Assembly: GCA_019694975.1 (NCBI GenBank)
Contig: JAIBAY010000002.1
Location: 728,684-792,683 of the forward strand
Source: Chitinophagales bacterium
GTDB taxonomy: Bacteria > Bacteroidota > Bacteroidia > Chitinophagales > UBA10324
Direction of reading: 5' to 3'
DNA length: 64,000 bases
Under the pieces are notes generated by a model. That model was not told the origin of the DNA. It saw nothing but the letters and a program-made list of their open reading frames with translations, and did not search any database. This document shows, one piece after another, positions 35,000 to 43,604 of this stretch (position 1 is its first letter; the number at the start of each line of letters is the position of its first letter). The translations under genes and the position numbers were made by a program.

Positions 35000-37101
35000 A
35001 GTGTCAGCGCTATTGAAATGGATTGACCCTTCTCAAATGCAGCACCGGGAGCGATACTCTGCGACCAAACAGCGCCTGCACCGGAAACATTTACCTGCAA
35101 ACCACATTCTTCCAACAGGTACAATGCATCACGCAATCCCATACCTTTCACATCAGGCACAACACCCTTTTTTTCCGGAATCGCCAGACCGGTCAGCCGG
35201 AAATCAGTTCCGCTTTCCACAGTAACCCATGGATGATCGCCTTGCGCATGATTGCTGATACCAAGCGCTTTGCATACATACAACAGATCACTCTTGCTAC
35301 CAGCCTTTGCAACCGGTTTTTGCAATGTATTACCAGCCAGCAGACCAACTGCAGGCTGAACATCGAGATCGGTTGCAAACACCTTATCAGCAATTTCTTT
35401 GAATACCGGTGCGGCCACTGCTGCTCCATAGTACACGCCTTTACTTGGTGCATTCACCACCACGATACAGGAATACAGTGGATTTTCAGCAGGAAAGTAT
35501 CCGACAAAAGAGGATTGATAAACGCGTGTACCATAGCCGTGCTTTTCATCTGCAATCTGTGCTGTGCCTGTTTTTCCGGCAACTGAATAATTTGGATTGC
35601 GCAGGTTTCGTGCTGTTCCGCTGTCCACCACTTCTTTCAGTATCACCTGCAACGACTGCAGCGTTTTGTCTTTGCAGATTTTCTTATTCAGCACAACCGG
35701 TTCAAATTCCTTCACAGGCAATCCATATTCCTGTATCTGCTTCACCAGGTATGGTTTCATCATTACACCGTTATTGGCGACAGCATTGTACAGCGTAAGC
35801 ATTTGCAACGGAGAGATCTGAATCTCATAGCCGACCGACATCCAGGGCAATGAATAACGGGTGAACCGTTTGTCTTTGGTATTCTTGATGTAAGGCTGCT
35901 GTTCGCCGGGTATTTCAATATTCAGTTTTTTGTCAAGCCCGAGCGCACGCAGGTGCTGCAGATATTTTTCGGGGTCTTTGTTATAATGCTGTTCAACGAG
36001 TTTGGAAATACCAACATTGGATGAGTGGGCGAATGCGGAGCGTACGGTGATCCGGCTAAGGTTATGGCGTTCGGCGTCGCGCATCGTCTGACTCCAGAAC
36101 TGATGAATGCCTTTTTCCACATCCACAGTATCCTCGATATCCACGTAGCCATCATCCAGCAAAGCGAGCAATGACGCAAGCTTAAAAGTGGAACCGGGTT
36201 CATGCGATTCGCCAACTGCATAATTATAGTCTTCCCAATAGGTGCCTTGTTCCGTGCGACCTAAATTCGCAATTGCCTTTATCGCGCCTGTCTTCACATC
36301 CATCACCACAACACAACCGTGGTCAGCATCATTGGTGACCAGCGTTTTGAGCAACGCATGCTCAGCTACATCCTGAAGGTTTACATCGAGTGTGGTGATG
36401 ATGTCTTTACCGTTCTGCGGCTCTATTTCATTCTTGTCGTTGATGGGAATGAATTCTCCCCCGGAAACCCGCTGCATCAATCGCCTGCCCGGTATTCCTG
36501 TCAGCTGTGTATTCCACGAACCTTCGAGTCCTACAGGCTGTACGGTAGCATCGCGCATATAGCCTATGGTGCGGTTGGCAAGTTCTTTATAGGGATAAGC
36601 ACGTTTGTTGGACTGCACCACTATCAGTCCGCCTTTGTATTGTCCGAGCCTGAAAATCGGGAAGGTCTTCATCTCCAGCAATTGCGGATAGGTTACGTTC
36701 TTCTTCACCAGGAAATAGCGGTCACCACGTTTGCGGGCAGCTGAAAACAATTTCTTGTAATCGGTGTATGCCTTATCGCCGAACAGGTGCGCCATAGACA
36801 ATGCAAGCGAGTCAATATGCTTGAAGAAAATTTCATTGGTCAGGCCGTCTGCCCGCATATCCATGCGGATTTCAAAACTGGGCAAAGAAGTGGCTAACAT
36901 GCGTCCGTCTTCTGAGTAAATGTTGCCACGCTCGGCAAGCACCGGCATATACCTGGTGGAAATGCTGTCGGCCATTGAACGGTAGCGTTGCCCTTCCACC
37001 GTTTGTATGTAGAAGACCTTCCATGCAATGGCAATGCCCAGCAACATCATGAAGAGGTATGCCAGGCCTATGCGCCAGATAATGTCTTTCTTAATGCTCA
37101 T
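34996..37101 (-). CDS. ftsI: Division-specific class B penicillin-binding protein (FtsI), with PASTA domain
   Basis: A septal transpeptidase of about 701 residues: one N-terminal membrane helix (about 8-30), a PBP dimerisation domain, and a transpeptidase domain with Ser304 and Lys307 in GSTFKL, the SSN motif in AHSSNVG, and KTG at Lys510 in AGKTGTAQ. The last 65 residues form a PASTA-like domain (PDVKGMGLRDALYLLEECGL). It crosslinks peptidoglycan with FtsW. The start at 37101 (MSIKKDIIWR) overlaps the ftsL stop; a possible start at 37113 adds four residues. Confidence 0.95.
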   Translation of the reverse strand: MSIKKDIIWRIGLAYLFMMLLGIAIAWKVFYIQTVEGQRYRSMADSISTRYMPVLAERGNIYSEDGRMLATSLPSFEIRMDMRADGLTNEIFFKHIDSLALSMAHLFGDKAYTDYKKLFSAARKRGDRYFLVKKNVTYPQLLEMKTFPIFRLGQYKGGLIVVQSNKRAYPYKELANRTIGYMRDATVQPVGLEGSWNTQLTGIPGRRLMQRVSGGEFIPINDKNEIEPQNGKDIITTLDVNLQDVAEHALLKTLVTNDADHGCVVVMDVKTGAIKAIANLGRTEQGTYWEDYNYAVGESHEPGSTFKLASLLALLDDGYVDIEDTVDVEKGIHQFWSQTMRDAERHNLSRITVRSAFAHSSNVGISKLVEQHYNKDPEKYLQHLRALGLDKKLNIEIPGEQQPYIKNTKDKRFTRYSLPWMSVGYEIQISPLQMLTLYNAVANNGVMMKPYLVKQIQEYGLPVKEFEPVVLNKKICKDKTLQSLQVILKEVVDSGTARNLRNPNYSVAGKTGTAQIADEKHGYGTRVYQSSFVGYFPAENPLYSCIVVVNAPSKGVYYGAAVAAPVFKEIADKVFATDLDVQPAVGLLAGNTLQKPVAKAGSKSDLLYVCKALGISNHAQGDHPWVTVESGTDFRLTGLAIPEKKGVVPDVKGMGLRDALYLLEECGLQVNVSGAGAVWSQSIAPGAAFEKGQSISIALTL

Positions 37102-37495
37102 CCTGCTTTGCAATAATTTTTTTGGGTGGCTCGCTCAGCTCTTTCAAACCTGCCGCTTCCACCAGCTTGGCCACTTCCGATTGTTTGCTGATATTTTCAA
37201 GTTCCGATTGCGTAGTCATGTATTCCCACCGCATCTCATTCATTTTCTTTTCAATCAGATTCAGTTCTCTTACATTTTTCTCCGCATAGTGTGCATTGGC
37301 GATGTATAGAATGGCGATGGCAGCCAGGAAGAAGATAAATGGGAGATTACGGATGATCGTTTGATGGTGCACCCAGCGACTCAGGTCGAGCGACTCATAC
37401 AACCAGTTACGCCTGGAAGACACCACCTTCTTCTCCTGTATTACCTCTTCCTTCACTTCAGGAGCCGCTTGTTTTATCTGATTTACTGATGACAT
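37091..37495 (-). CDS. ftsL: FtsL-like divisome protein
   Basis: A 134-residue bitopic protein with a charged N-terminal tail (rich in Lys and Glu), one membrane helix (about 49-66, LPFIFFLAAIAILYIAN) and a periplasmic coiled coil (RELNLIEKKMNEMRWEYM). Sequence identity to E. coli FtsL is not expected; the call rests on topology and on position between rsmH and ftsI, where ftsL is found. It should bind FtsB/FtsQ and activate the FtsWI synthase. It overlaps ftsI by 11 nt. Confidence 0.88.
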   Translation of the reverse strand: MSSVNQIKQAAPEVKEEVIQEKKVVSSRRNWLYESLDLSRWVHHQTIIRNLPFIFFLAAIAILYIANAHYAEKNVRELNLIEKKMNEMRWEYMTTQSELENISKQSEVAKLVEAAGLKELSEPPKKIIAKQDEH

Positions 37496-37520
37496 ATTGA
37501 TGATGAATGCAGGATGACAG

Positions 37521-38417
37521 TTAAACTTTTTCCGCGATTCTTAACCTGGCACTATGCGCTCTTGGATTCTGCTTCACTTCTTCTTCACTTGCCTCTACAG
37601 GCTTTTTGCTGATCAGCCGGAAATATTTTTCTTCCCTTCCAAAAAAATCCTTCACGGTTTCACCGGACGCATTACCATGCCGGAAAAAATTCTTGACTAT
37701 CCGGTCCTCCACAGAATGATAAGAGAGCACTGCCAGCCTGCCACCGGACTTCAATACCTGCCTGCCCTGCTCCAGGAAATCCTGCAGCACTGCTATCTCA
37801 TCATTTACCTCCATGCGCAGCGACTGGAAAACCTGCGACAGGTATCGGCTCCTATTACCCCTGATAACCGGCGCAATCACTTCAATGAATTTCCCTACCG
37901 TATCAATCCTCTGCGTAAATCTGGCCTCTCCGATATGCTGTGCCAGCGTGCGCGCATTTCGTACTTCCCCGTATTCGCTGAATATTCTCTGCAACTGTGA
38001 AGAAGCATATTCATTAATTACTTGTTCGGCCGTCAGCGTTATGCTTTTATCCATGCGCATATCGAGCGGACCATCCATCCTGTAGGCAAAGCCGCGCACT
38101 TCCGTATCAAGCTGAAAAGAAGAAACGCCCAGGTCGGCCAGGATGCCATCCACACTGCTGATGCCATGTACACGAAGCATGCTCTTCAGGTGTTTGAAAT
38201 TGCGGTTGATAAAAACAAAACGATCATCATGAATCAGGTTGGCTGTTGCATCCAGGTCCTGGTCGAATGCAATCAATTGCCCCTTATTGATTTTTTCAAG
38301 TATTGCCCTGCTGTGCCCGCCACCGCCAAATGTCACATCCACGTAAACACCATCCGGCTGAATGTTCAGCCCATCCATACACTCTTTTAACATCACCGGA
38401 ACATGATATGCTGACAT
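37521..38417 (-). CDS. rsmH: 16S rRNA m4C1402 methyltransferase RsmH
   Basis: A SAM-dependent methyltransferase of 298 residues that modifies N4 of C1402 in 16S rRNA. The SAM-binding segment YVDVTFGGGGHSRAIL is near residue 25, with the RsmH-typical HVPVML start, GILADLGVSSFQLD and SYHSVEDRIVKNFF. It lies between mraZ and ftsL, 34 nt after mraZ and 25 nt before ftsL. Its place in the cluster has no obvious division role. Assignment is secure. Confidence 0.97.
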   Translation of the reverse strand: MSAYHVPVMLKECMDGLNIQPDGVYVDVTFGGGGHSRAILEKINKGQLIAFDQDLDATANLIHDDRFVFINRNFKHLKSMLRVHGISSVDGILADLGVSSFQLDTEVRGFAYRMDGPLDMRMDKSITLTAEQVINEYASSQLQRIFSEYGEVRNARTLAQHIGEARFTQRIDTVGKFIEVIAPVIRGNRSRYLSQVFQSLRMEVNDEIAVLQDFLEQGRQVLKSGGRLAVLSYHSVEDRIVKNFFRHGNASGETVKDFFGREEKYFRLISKKPVEASEEEVKQNPRAHSARLRIAEKV

Positions 38418-38451
38418 CCATTTTCATTTAGAACATTCGCTTCAACCGGTA

Positions 38452-38916
38452 TTATGAATTATTATTCAACCTGCCCATCACCTCTTCCGCCAGCTTTACA
38501 AAGTCGCGCGGCTCTTCATCCATTTGCTTGCGGTAGAGCTTATCACTCCACACTTCAATGCGGTTGGCATAGCCAAACAGGATGATATCCTTTTTAATAT
38601 CGGCTGAGTCGCACAATGATTTCGGCAGCAACAACCTGTTTGTACCATCCAGCATGAGTGGCGTCGCTCCCCTGAAAAAGTAACGGGCGAAGTCGCGGTT
38701 GTCTTTGACATACAGGTTCAGGCGATTCACTTCCGCACTGATCTCCTCCCAGTCATGCTTTGCATACAGGACCAAACACTTTTCAAAACCGCGGTGAATA
38801 ACGAACTGGTTTTTTGCTTTCGCAGGCACCTGCTTCTTTAATGCAGCAGGAAAAAGCAATCTGCCTTTTGCATCAAGCGTACACGGAAATTCGCCCAGGA
38901 AGCGGGTTTGAGCCAT
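38452..38916 (-). CDS. mraZ: Transcriptional regulator MraZ
   Basis: An AbrB-fold DNA-binding protein of 154 residues, first gene of the dcw cluster. Two copies of the MraZ/AbrB half-motif are visible: LDAKGRLLFPAALKKQ near residue 14 and LDGTNRLLLPKSLCDS near 90. MraZ represses its own cluster in other bacteria by binding direct repeats at the promoter. Here three GTGG boxes with 10-bp period lie at 38956-38979, just upstream of the -7 box, so autoregulation of the whole cluster is likely. Confidence 0.97.
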   Translation of the reverse strand: MAQTRFLGEFPCTLDAKGRLLFPAALKKQVPAKAKNQFVIHRGFEKCLVLYAKHDWEEISAEVNRLNLYVKDNRDFARYFFRGATPLMLDGTNRLLLPKSLCDSADIKKDIILFGYANRIEVWSDKLYRKQMDEEPRDFVKLAEEVMGRLNNNS

Positions 38917-38936
38917 TATGCGGTTTTAAAACGAAT

Positions 38937-38944
38937 CAAAAATA
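38937..38944 (-). promoter_or_regulatory. -7 box of the mraZ promoter
   Basis: On the minus strand the sequence is TATTTTTG, matching TAnnTTTG, 20 nt before the mraZ ATG. The -33 position, about 20 nt upstream, falls inside the GTGG repeats. Confidence 0.65.
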
Positions 38945-38955
38945 GAAACATTCTT

Positions 38956-38979
38956 CCACTTTTTACCACTTTTTACCAC
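38956..38979 (-). promoter_or_regulatory. Candidate MraZ operator: three GTGG boxes, 10-bp period
   Basis: Read on the minus strand: GTGGT AAAAA, GTGGT AAAAA, GTGGA. The GTGG cores are at 38976-38979, 38966-38969 and 38956-38959, so the period is exactly 10 bp, one helical turn. Known MraZ operators are direct repeats of a GTGG-containing core with the same period. The boxes cover the -33 region of the mraZ promoter, as expected for a repressor site. Confidence 0.8.
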
Positions 38980-39305
38980 ATTGTGGATAAAATATTTCTG
39001 ACACCGGTTTCACAGTATTATCGGCTGAACCTGCTATAAAAAAATCAATGCATCAAACAGACTATATCATACGTAACAGGTAATGTGCTCAACTGTGATC
39101 ATTATGATATGAATACAAATGATACAGGTGACTTTAACAGGTAACAAATTGAACGCTGGTTGTCACTGCAGGATAATGGAAATTTATACCCGGATAAACT
39201 GCTACGCTGCATCCACAAATAACAAGATGATATGATCACGGATTTGCGGGAGACTCAATGCTATATAGCGTAGTTAATCTGCAACTAACAATAAAAACGG
39301 AGTCC
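38980..39305. other. Gene-free stretch upstream of mraZ and after aroK
   Basis: No coding frame, RNA gene or promoter consensus is visible in these 326 bases beyond the mraZ promoter region. The DNA is AT-rich. It separates the dcw cluster from aroK, both on the minus strand. Confidence 0.6.
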
Positions 39306-39325
39306 CTTTTTTCAGCAGAAAAAAG
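39306..39325. terminator. Perfect AT-rich inverted repeat after aroK
   Basis: CTTTTTTC-AGCA-GAAAAAAG: 8-bp perfect stem, 4-nt loop, 32 nt beyond the aroK stop on the minus strand. Stem is AT-rich with no T run immediately after it, so termination is possible but weak. Confidence 0.3.
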
Positions 39326-39356
39326 CCGAACGCTGCAAATATAACTTGGGGATGCA

Positions 39357-39881
39357 TCAGGCTTTTTGCTGCAGCACACCAAGCAACTTCCTGCCGGTGA
39401 GTGAAGCCGCTTCGGTGATAACCTTTGCGGATAAATAATATTTTTCTCTTTCAGCCAGTTTACCGGATATATAATCAAACACCTCCTGCCCTGTTTTGCC
39501 GCGCAGCAAAGGGCGATGCGATTGTTCATTACGCAGCCGGTTAGCAAGTAATGCCGGTGTAGCTTTCAGGTAAACAGTTGTGCCTTGCTGATTCATCCAT
39601 TCCATGTTTTCCCAAAAACAGGGTGTACCACCTCCCGTTGCCACTACCTGCGTCTTCGATGCATCAAACCGGCGCAGGTATTCTGATTCCCTTTCCCGGA
39701 AATACGCTTCTCCTTTTTCTTCAAATAGCTGTGTGATAGTTGTTCCTTCCTGCTGCTGCAGATACTCATCGAGATCAATAAAATCATAGTGCAGCAAAGC
39801 GGCCAGCTGTTTCCCGACAGTGGATTTGCCACTGCCCATGAAACCGACAAGATAGATGCTGCGGGGATAGTGTTGAGACAT
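39357..39881 (-). CDS. aroK: Shikimate kinase AroK
   Basis: A P-loop kinase of 174 residues that phosphorylates shikimate in aromatic amino acid synthesis. The Walker A loop GFMGSGKSTVGKQLA starts near residue 14, and the shikimate-binding DLDEYLQQQEG and ATGGGTPCF segments (the latter with the GGG turn) are present, as is the lid Arg region RPLLRGKTG. It stands alone between a gene-free stretch and the BT_3928-like gene, with no other shikimate gene nearby. Confidence 0.95.
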   Translation of the reverse strand: MSQHYPRSIYLVGFMGSGKSTVGKQLAALLHYDFIDLDEYLQQQEGTTITQLFEEKGEAYFRERESEYLRRFDASKTQVVATGGGTPCFWENMEWMNQQGTTVYLKATPALLANRLRNEQSHRPLLRGKTGQEVFDYISGKLAEREKYYLSAKVITEAASLTGRKLLGVLQQKA

Positions 39882-40073
39882 CAGACAACAGGCATTAAAA
39901 CTTGGACACCAAGTCTTGCGTTATTGGATACGGCATGTTCAGCTTCCGATGCATCATGATTAAACTGCAACCAGTAGAAGCTTCCTGTACAACCCAATGC
40001 CATGGGTAAGTATTCCGACCGCTCACTGTTTCATCTTTCTTGTCACGGTCGAAAAAAATAGTATCAGGTACAG

Positions 40074-41300
40074 CTACTTCGCAAAGTATTCGGATTCCAC
40101 CTCGTCATAGGCAGGCATATCATTGTAATGCCATTGTGCAAGCACCTTTGATCCTTTCAGTAGAACAAGTCCCGGGTTGCTGCGGATGATTGTCTTCAAT
40201 ACAGTGCCATCGGCATAGTAAAACGGGAAAGGGGCATTCAGTTCATGACGAACCGGATCAAGCAGTTCGTAAGGCGTCGACGTCAGTCCAACAAACTGTA
40301 TCTTATTCTTTTCGCATGCAGCAGCCAGCTGATTCACTTTCTCAAAGACTTCCTTATTGGTCTTCGTCATATCCTGAGCGACCAGCCAGAAGTGATAATT
40401 CGGTTCATCCAGCACGAGTGAGGTTGCATCCTGGTTGTCGTTGTCCCACACCCTGAAATCAGTGATCTCGGGTTTATCGCCTTTCACAACAATCTCACTG
40501 TTACTTTTCACAAATTCATGGTTGCTCATCCATAGCGAATCCTGCCACGGTAATACCTGCAGATTTTTGGCAGCGAACCAGGCAGATTGCTGCTCGTTAT
40601 TATTGGCCATCACATAATCTGCTGAAGCACCGGTGACCTTATCTTTGTAAGTGAGTATCGTTACATATTGATCCGGTGTTTTGCCTTCGGGCAATGTCAT
40701 CTTTTCGCGGATATCATTCCCCACCTTATATGCGCGGAAATCAATGACAGGCAGGTGCTGAAAGCAATAAACGGTGAGGTAGGTGCAAGCCGCGGTGAAA
40801 ACTGCCACGAATACCGTTCCCGTAGTATTACTTTTAATGAGTGATTTAATCCTGTGACGAAAGGCAAAGATGATAAGTATGAACACCAGCAACACCACAT
40901 CTTTATTAAATGACTGCCACGGAGTAAGATGCAGGGCATCGCCAAAGCAACCGCAATCTGTAACCTTGTTGGTGATGGCGGAATAGCCGGTAAGCCAGGT
41001 AAAGAATACGATGAGGAGCAGCATCATCCAGGCGGTGAGCTCCATCTGAAAGCCAAGCAGCAACATGAATCCCAACACCATCTCCAGCACACAGAAAAAC
41101 ATAGAGAGGTACACAGAAAAATTCCGCAGCCATAAGAAGAAGGACGAGATAAAACCAATCTTTGCCGTATCATCGGCAAACACTTCGAAATATTCATCGA
41201 GCTTGATAGAGAAACCTACCGGGTCCACCCCCTTTACGAATCCGGAAGCAATAAAGAATGCTCCTACCAGTACACATATAATTCTCAAAAATTTATTCAT
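40074..41300 (-). CDS. BT_3928-like DoxX family membrane protein with thioredoxin-like domain
   Basis: A 408-residue protein: an N-terminal DoxX-type membrane domain with four to five helices (about 5-170) and a C-terminal soluble domain (about 200-405) that looks thioredoxin-like in layout (YHFWLVAQDM beta strand, later FPFYYADGTVLKTI and LVLLKGSKVLAQW) but lacks an obvious CxxC. The family is common in Bacteroidota and usually sits next to a DUF1599 gene, as here with 4-nt overlap. Function is unknown; a respiratory or redox-linked membrane role has been proposed for DoxX proteins generally. Confidence 0.85.
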   Translation of the reverse strand: MNKFLRIICVLVGAFFIASGFVKGVDPVGFSIKLDEYFEVFADDTAKIGFISSFFLWLRNFSVYLSMFFCVLEMVLGFMLLLGFQMELTAWMMLLLIVFFTWLTGYSAITNKVTDCGCFGDALHLTPWQSFNKDVVLLVFILIIFAFRHRIKSLIKSNTTGTVFVAVFTAACTYLTVYCFQHLPVIDFRAYKVGNDIREKMTLPEGKTPDQYVTILTYKDKVTGASADYVMANNNEQQSAWFAAKNLQVLPWQDSLWMSNHEFVKSNSEIVVKGDKPEITDFRVWDNDNQDATSLVLDEPNYHFWLVAQDMTKTNKEVFEKVNQLAAACEKNKIQFVGLTSTPYELLDPVRHELNAPFPFYYADGTVLKTIIRSNPGLVLLKGSKVLAQWHYNDMPAYDEVESEYFAK

Positions 41301-41842
41301 CGCTGTTCGCTGATTTTTATCAGGGCAAAAATAGCGTAATTGATGATATCGTACAGGTTGGCATCCACGCCTTCCGATGCAAGCGTCTTGCCGTCATTTT
41401 CTTCCATCTGCCTGATGCGGAGAATGCGCATGAGAATAAGATCTGTGAAAGAACTGATTAACATATCACGCCAGGCTTCGCCATAATCATGGTTCTTCGC
41501 CATCATCAGCGCTTTGGCAGTGGTGATTTTTTCAACATACTGCTGCATCAGTTCTTCATGGGCGAGCGGTTCTTCAATCCTCGCACCAAGCGACAACCGG
41601 ATGAGTGCAATCACGGAATAATTTACGATGCCGATAAACTCACTGTCCATCTCTTCCGCGACCTGCTTTACTTCCAGCCTGTCAATGGTACGGATACGCT
41701 GCGCTTTGATAAAGATCTGATCGGCCAGCGAAGAGAGTCTTAGAATTCTCCAGGATGTTCCATAGTCTTTCGCTTTCTTTGAGAACAGGTCTTTGCAGGC
41801 ACCCGCCTGTTCATCAAACTGCCTGCTTGTTTTGCTTTCCAA
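41297..41842 (-). CDS. Tandem DUF1599 protein
   Basis: A protein of about 181 residues built from two copies of the DUF1599 (nucleotide modification associated domain 1) motif: KDLFSKKAKDYGTSWRILR and, later, ALMMAKNHDYGEAWRDML, each followed by a Leu/Ile-rich helix and an Arg-Ile-Arg run. The repeats imply internal duplication. The open frame runs to 41899 inside the folP gene region, but the TTG at 41842 (LESKTSRQF) leaves a 26-nt divergent spacer to folP and is favoured. It overlaps the DoxX gene by 4 nt. Activity is not known; the family name comes from genomic association with modified-base systems, none of which is nearby. Confidence 0.85.
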   Translation of the reverse strand: MESKTSRQFDEQAGACKDLFSKKAKDYGTSWRILRLSSLADQIFIKAQRIRTIDRLEVKQVAEEMDSEFIGIVNYSVIALIRLSLGARIEEPLAHEELMQQYVEKITTAKALMMAKNHDYGEAWRDMLISSFTDLILMRILRIRQMEENDGKTLASEGVDANLYDIINYAIFALIKISEQR

Positions 41843-41868
41843 TTTTTTTGGGAATATTTTTACCAACA

Positions 41869-42735
41869 ATGACTGCGAAAAATACAATCTTTTCAACAAA
41901 GAAGACGCTGAACTGCCATGGGAAGCTGCTCGATATCAGCACGCCTGTTGTGATGGGTATCATTAATGTAACTCCCGATTCATTTTACGACGGCGGTAAG
42001 TTGGTCAATGAAAACAACTTGCTGCAGCAGGCTGAAAAAATGCTCCTGGAAGGTGCTGCCATACTCGATGTCGGTGGCATGTCGAGCCGGCCCGGTGCAA
42101 CAATCATCAGCGAACAGGAAGAACTGTCGAGAGTCATTCCTGCAGTGGATGCGATACATCGCCGGTTTCCTGATGCCGTGATTTCAATTGATACCTTTCG
42201 CAGCACAGTGCTTCAGCATGCAGTTGATCACGGCGCTTCCTTCGCCAATGATATTTCCGGAGGTGCTTTCGATCCTGATTTATGGAAAACTGTTGCCAGA
42301 TTAAGTGTGCCTTATGTGCTTATGCATATGCAAGGCACTCCGGCCACCATGCAAGCCGGTCCCGGCTATGAAAATGCGACACAGGAAATTTTTGACTGGC
42401 TGAAGAAGAAGATACTGCAACTGCAATTACTGGGCATACATGATGTGGTGGTTGATCCCGGATTTGGATTTGGTAAAACTATAGAGCACAATTTTCAGTT
42501 GTTATCCGCACTTCCGCTGTTCCGGCTCTTTGGATTGCCTATATTAGCCGGCATTTCGAGGAAATCAATGATTTGCCAGGTGCTGAAGATAAATCCTGCC
42601 GATGCGCTGAACGGTACAACAGCTTTAAACACCGTTGCATTGCTCAATGGTGCCGGCATACTCAGGGTACATGATGTGAAGGAAGCAAGAGAAACGATTC
42701 AGCTCATACAACAACTGCATGCCGTTACTGTATAA
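41869..42735 (+). CDS. folP: Dihydropteroate synthase FolP
   Basis: A TIM-barrel enzyme of 288 residues that joins p-aminobenzoate to hydroxymethyl-dihydropterin pyrophosphate in folate synthesis; the target of sulfonamides. GIINVTPDSFYDGG, DVGGMSSRPGA, DPGFGFGKTIEHN and AGISRKSM are conserved. The start ATG at 41869 is chosen; the frame extends to 41755 but that part lies in the divergent DUF1599 gene. Its end overlaps cdaA by 17 nt, so folate and c-di-AMP synthesis are probably co-expressed. Confidence 0.96.
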   Translation: MTAKNTIFSTKKTLNCHGKLLDISTPVVMGIINVTPDSFYDGGKLVNENNLLQQAEKMLLEGAAILDVGGMSSRPGATIISEQEELSRVIPAVDAIHRRFPDAVISIDTFRSTVLQHAVDHGASFANDISGGAFDPDLWKTVARLSVPYVLMHMQGTPATMQAGPGYENATQEIFDWLKKKILQLQLLGIHDVVVDPGFGFGKTIEHNFQLLSALPLFRLFGLPILAGISRKSMICQVLKINPADALNGTTALNTVALLNGAGILRVHDVKEARETIQLIQQLHAVTV

Positions 42736-43519
42736 AATATTCTCGCATGAATTTGAACTCATCGATGTCATCGACCTGATATTGGTGGGACTGCTGGTGA
42801 TTGAATTGTACCGGTTGGTGCGCGGTACGCGGGCCATGAATATCTTTTTCGGCATGTTGCTCATCTACAGCGCTTACCTGTTGGTGAAGTTTCTGAAACT
42901 TCATTTTTTGACGGATATCATAGGCGCCTTCGTGAATGCCGGCCTCATTGCCATATTAATTGTTTTTCAACCGGAGATCCGCCGCTTCCTTTTAAAACTC
43001 GGCAAGGCAGGGCTTGGTGACAGGGAAAACATTTGGGACTTTATTCGCGGCAACAAGAAAAAACGCACGAAGCAGCAGGATCAGGATGCCGTTGAAATTG
43101 AAAGTGCCATTGATTATTTCTCCAGAACCAAAACCGGCGCACTGATGGTATTCTACTCCACTTTCAAATTAAATGATTTTAACAGTCCTGGCGTAAAAAT
43201 AAATGCAGTGATTTCAGCAAAGCTGCTGGAAAGCATCTTTGAAAAATCGAGCCCATTGCATGATGGCGCAGTCATCATCTCACAAAATAGAATTGTATTT
43301 GCCGGAACCGTACTTCCCATATCCGAGAGTTCATCGGTTCCGGAACGGGCCGGCCTGCGACACCGCGCTGCTATCGGCATTACGGAGGAAACGGATGCGA
43401 TCTCCATTGTAGTATCAGAAGAAACAGGCATGATCTCATTCGCCCGCAATGGTAAAATAAATTCTATCCAATCCATCCAAGAAATGAAACAGGTGCTGCA
43501 TGCAGCATTAGGTGGATAA
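42719..43519 (+). CDS. cdaA: Diadenylate cyclase CdaA
   Basis: A membrane-anchored DAC-domain enzyme of 266 residues that makes c-di-AMP from two ATP. Two or three N-terminal helices (about 15-80) lead to the cyclase domain with Asp182-Gly183-Ala184 (HDGAVII) and Arg214-His215-Arg216 (GLRHRAA), the DGA and RHR motifs required for activity. It overlaps folP by 17 nt. No CdaR-type regulator gene or c-di-AMP phosphodiesterase lies next to it, although folP-cdaA linkage is common in the phylum. Confidence 0.96.
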   Translation: MPLLYKIFSHEFELIDVIDLILVGLLVIELYRLVRGTRAMNIFFGMLLIYSAYLLVKFLKLHFLTDIIGAFVNAGLIAILIVFQPEIRRFLLKLGKAGLGDRENIWDFIRGNKKKRTKQQDQDAVEIESAIDYFSRTKTGALMVFYSTFKLNDFNSPGVKINAVISAKLLESIFEKSSPLHDGAVIISQNRIVFAGTVLPISESSSVPERAGLRHRAAIGITEETDAISIVVSEETGMISFARNGKINSIQSIQEMKQVLHAALGG

Positions 43520-43604
43520 CCCGCCATAACCTACATCATAAATCAACTACTTCACTTATCATTCATCATACACCAGACTTCCATAAACCAGCTACAAAAA
43601 AGAA

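Noticed and set aside
38980..39305. Possible small RNA upstream of mraZ
   Set aside because: No promoter consensus paired with a terminator hairpin could be found, so there is no support.
41297..41842. Base-modification or restriction system suggested by DUF1599
   Set aside because: No methyltransferase, nuclease or phage gene is nearby; the neighbours are housekeeping genes.
41755..41868. Upstream extension of folP
   Set aside because: It runs through the divergent DUF1599 gene; FolP begins near the ATG at 41869 in length and motif terms.
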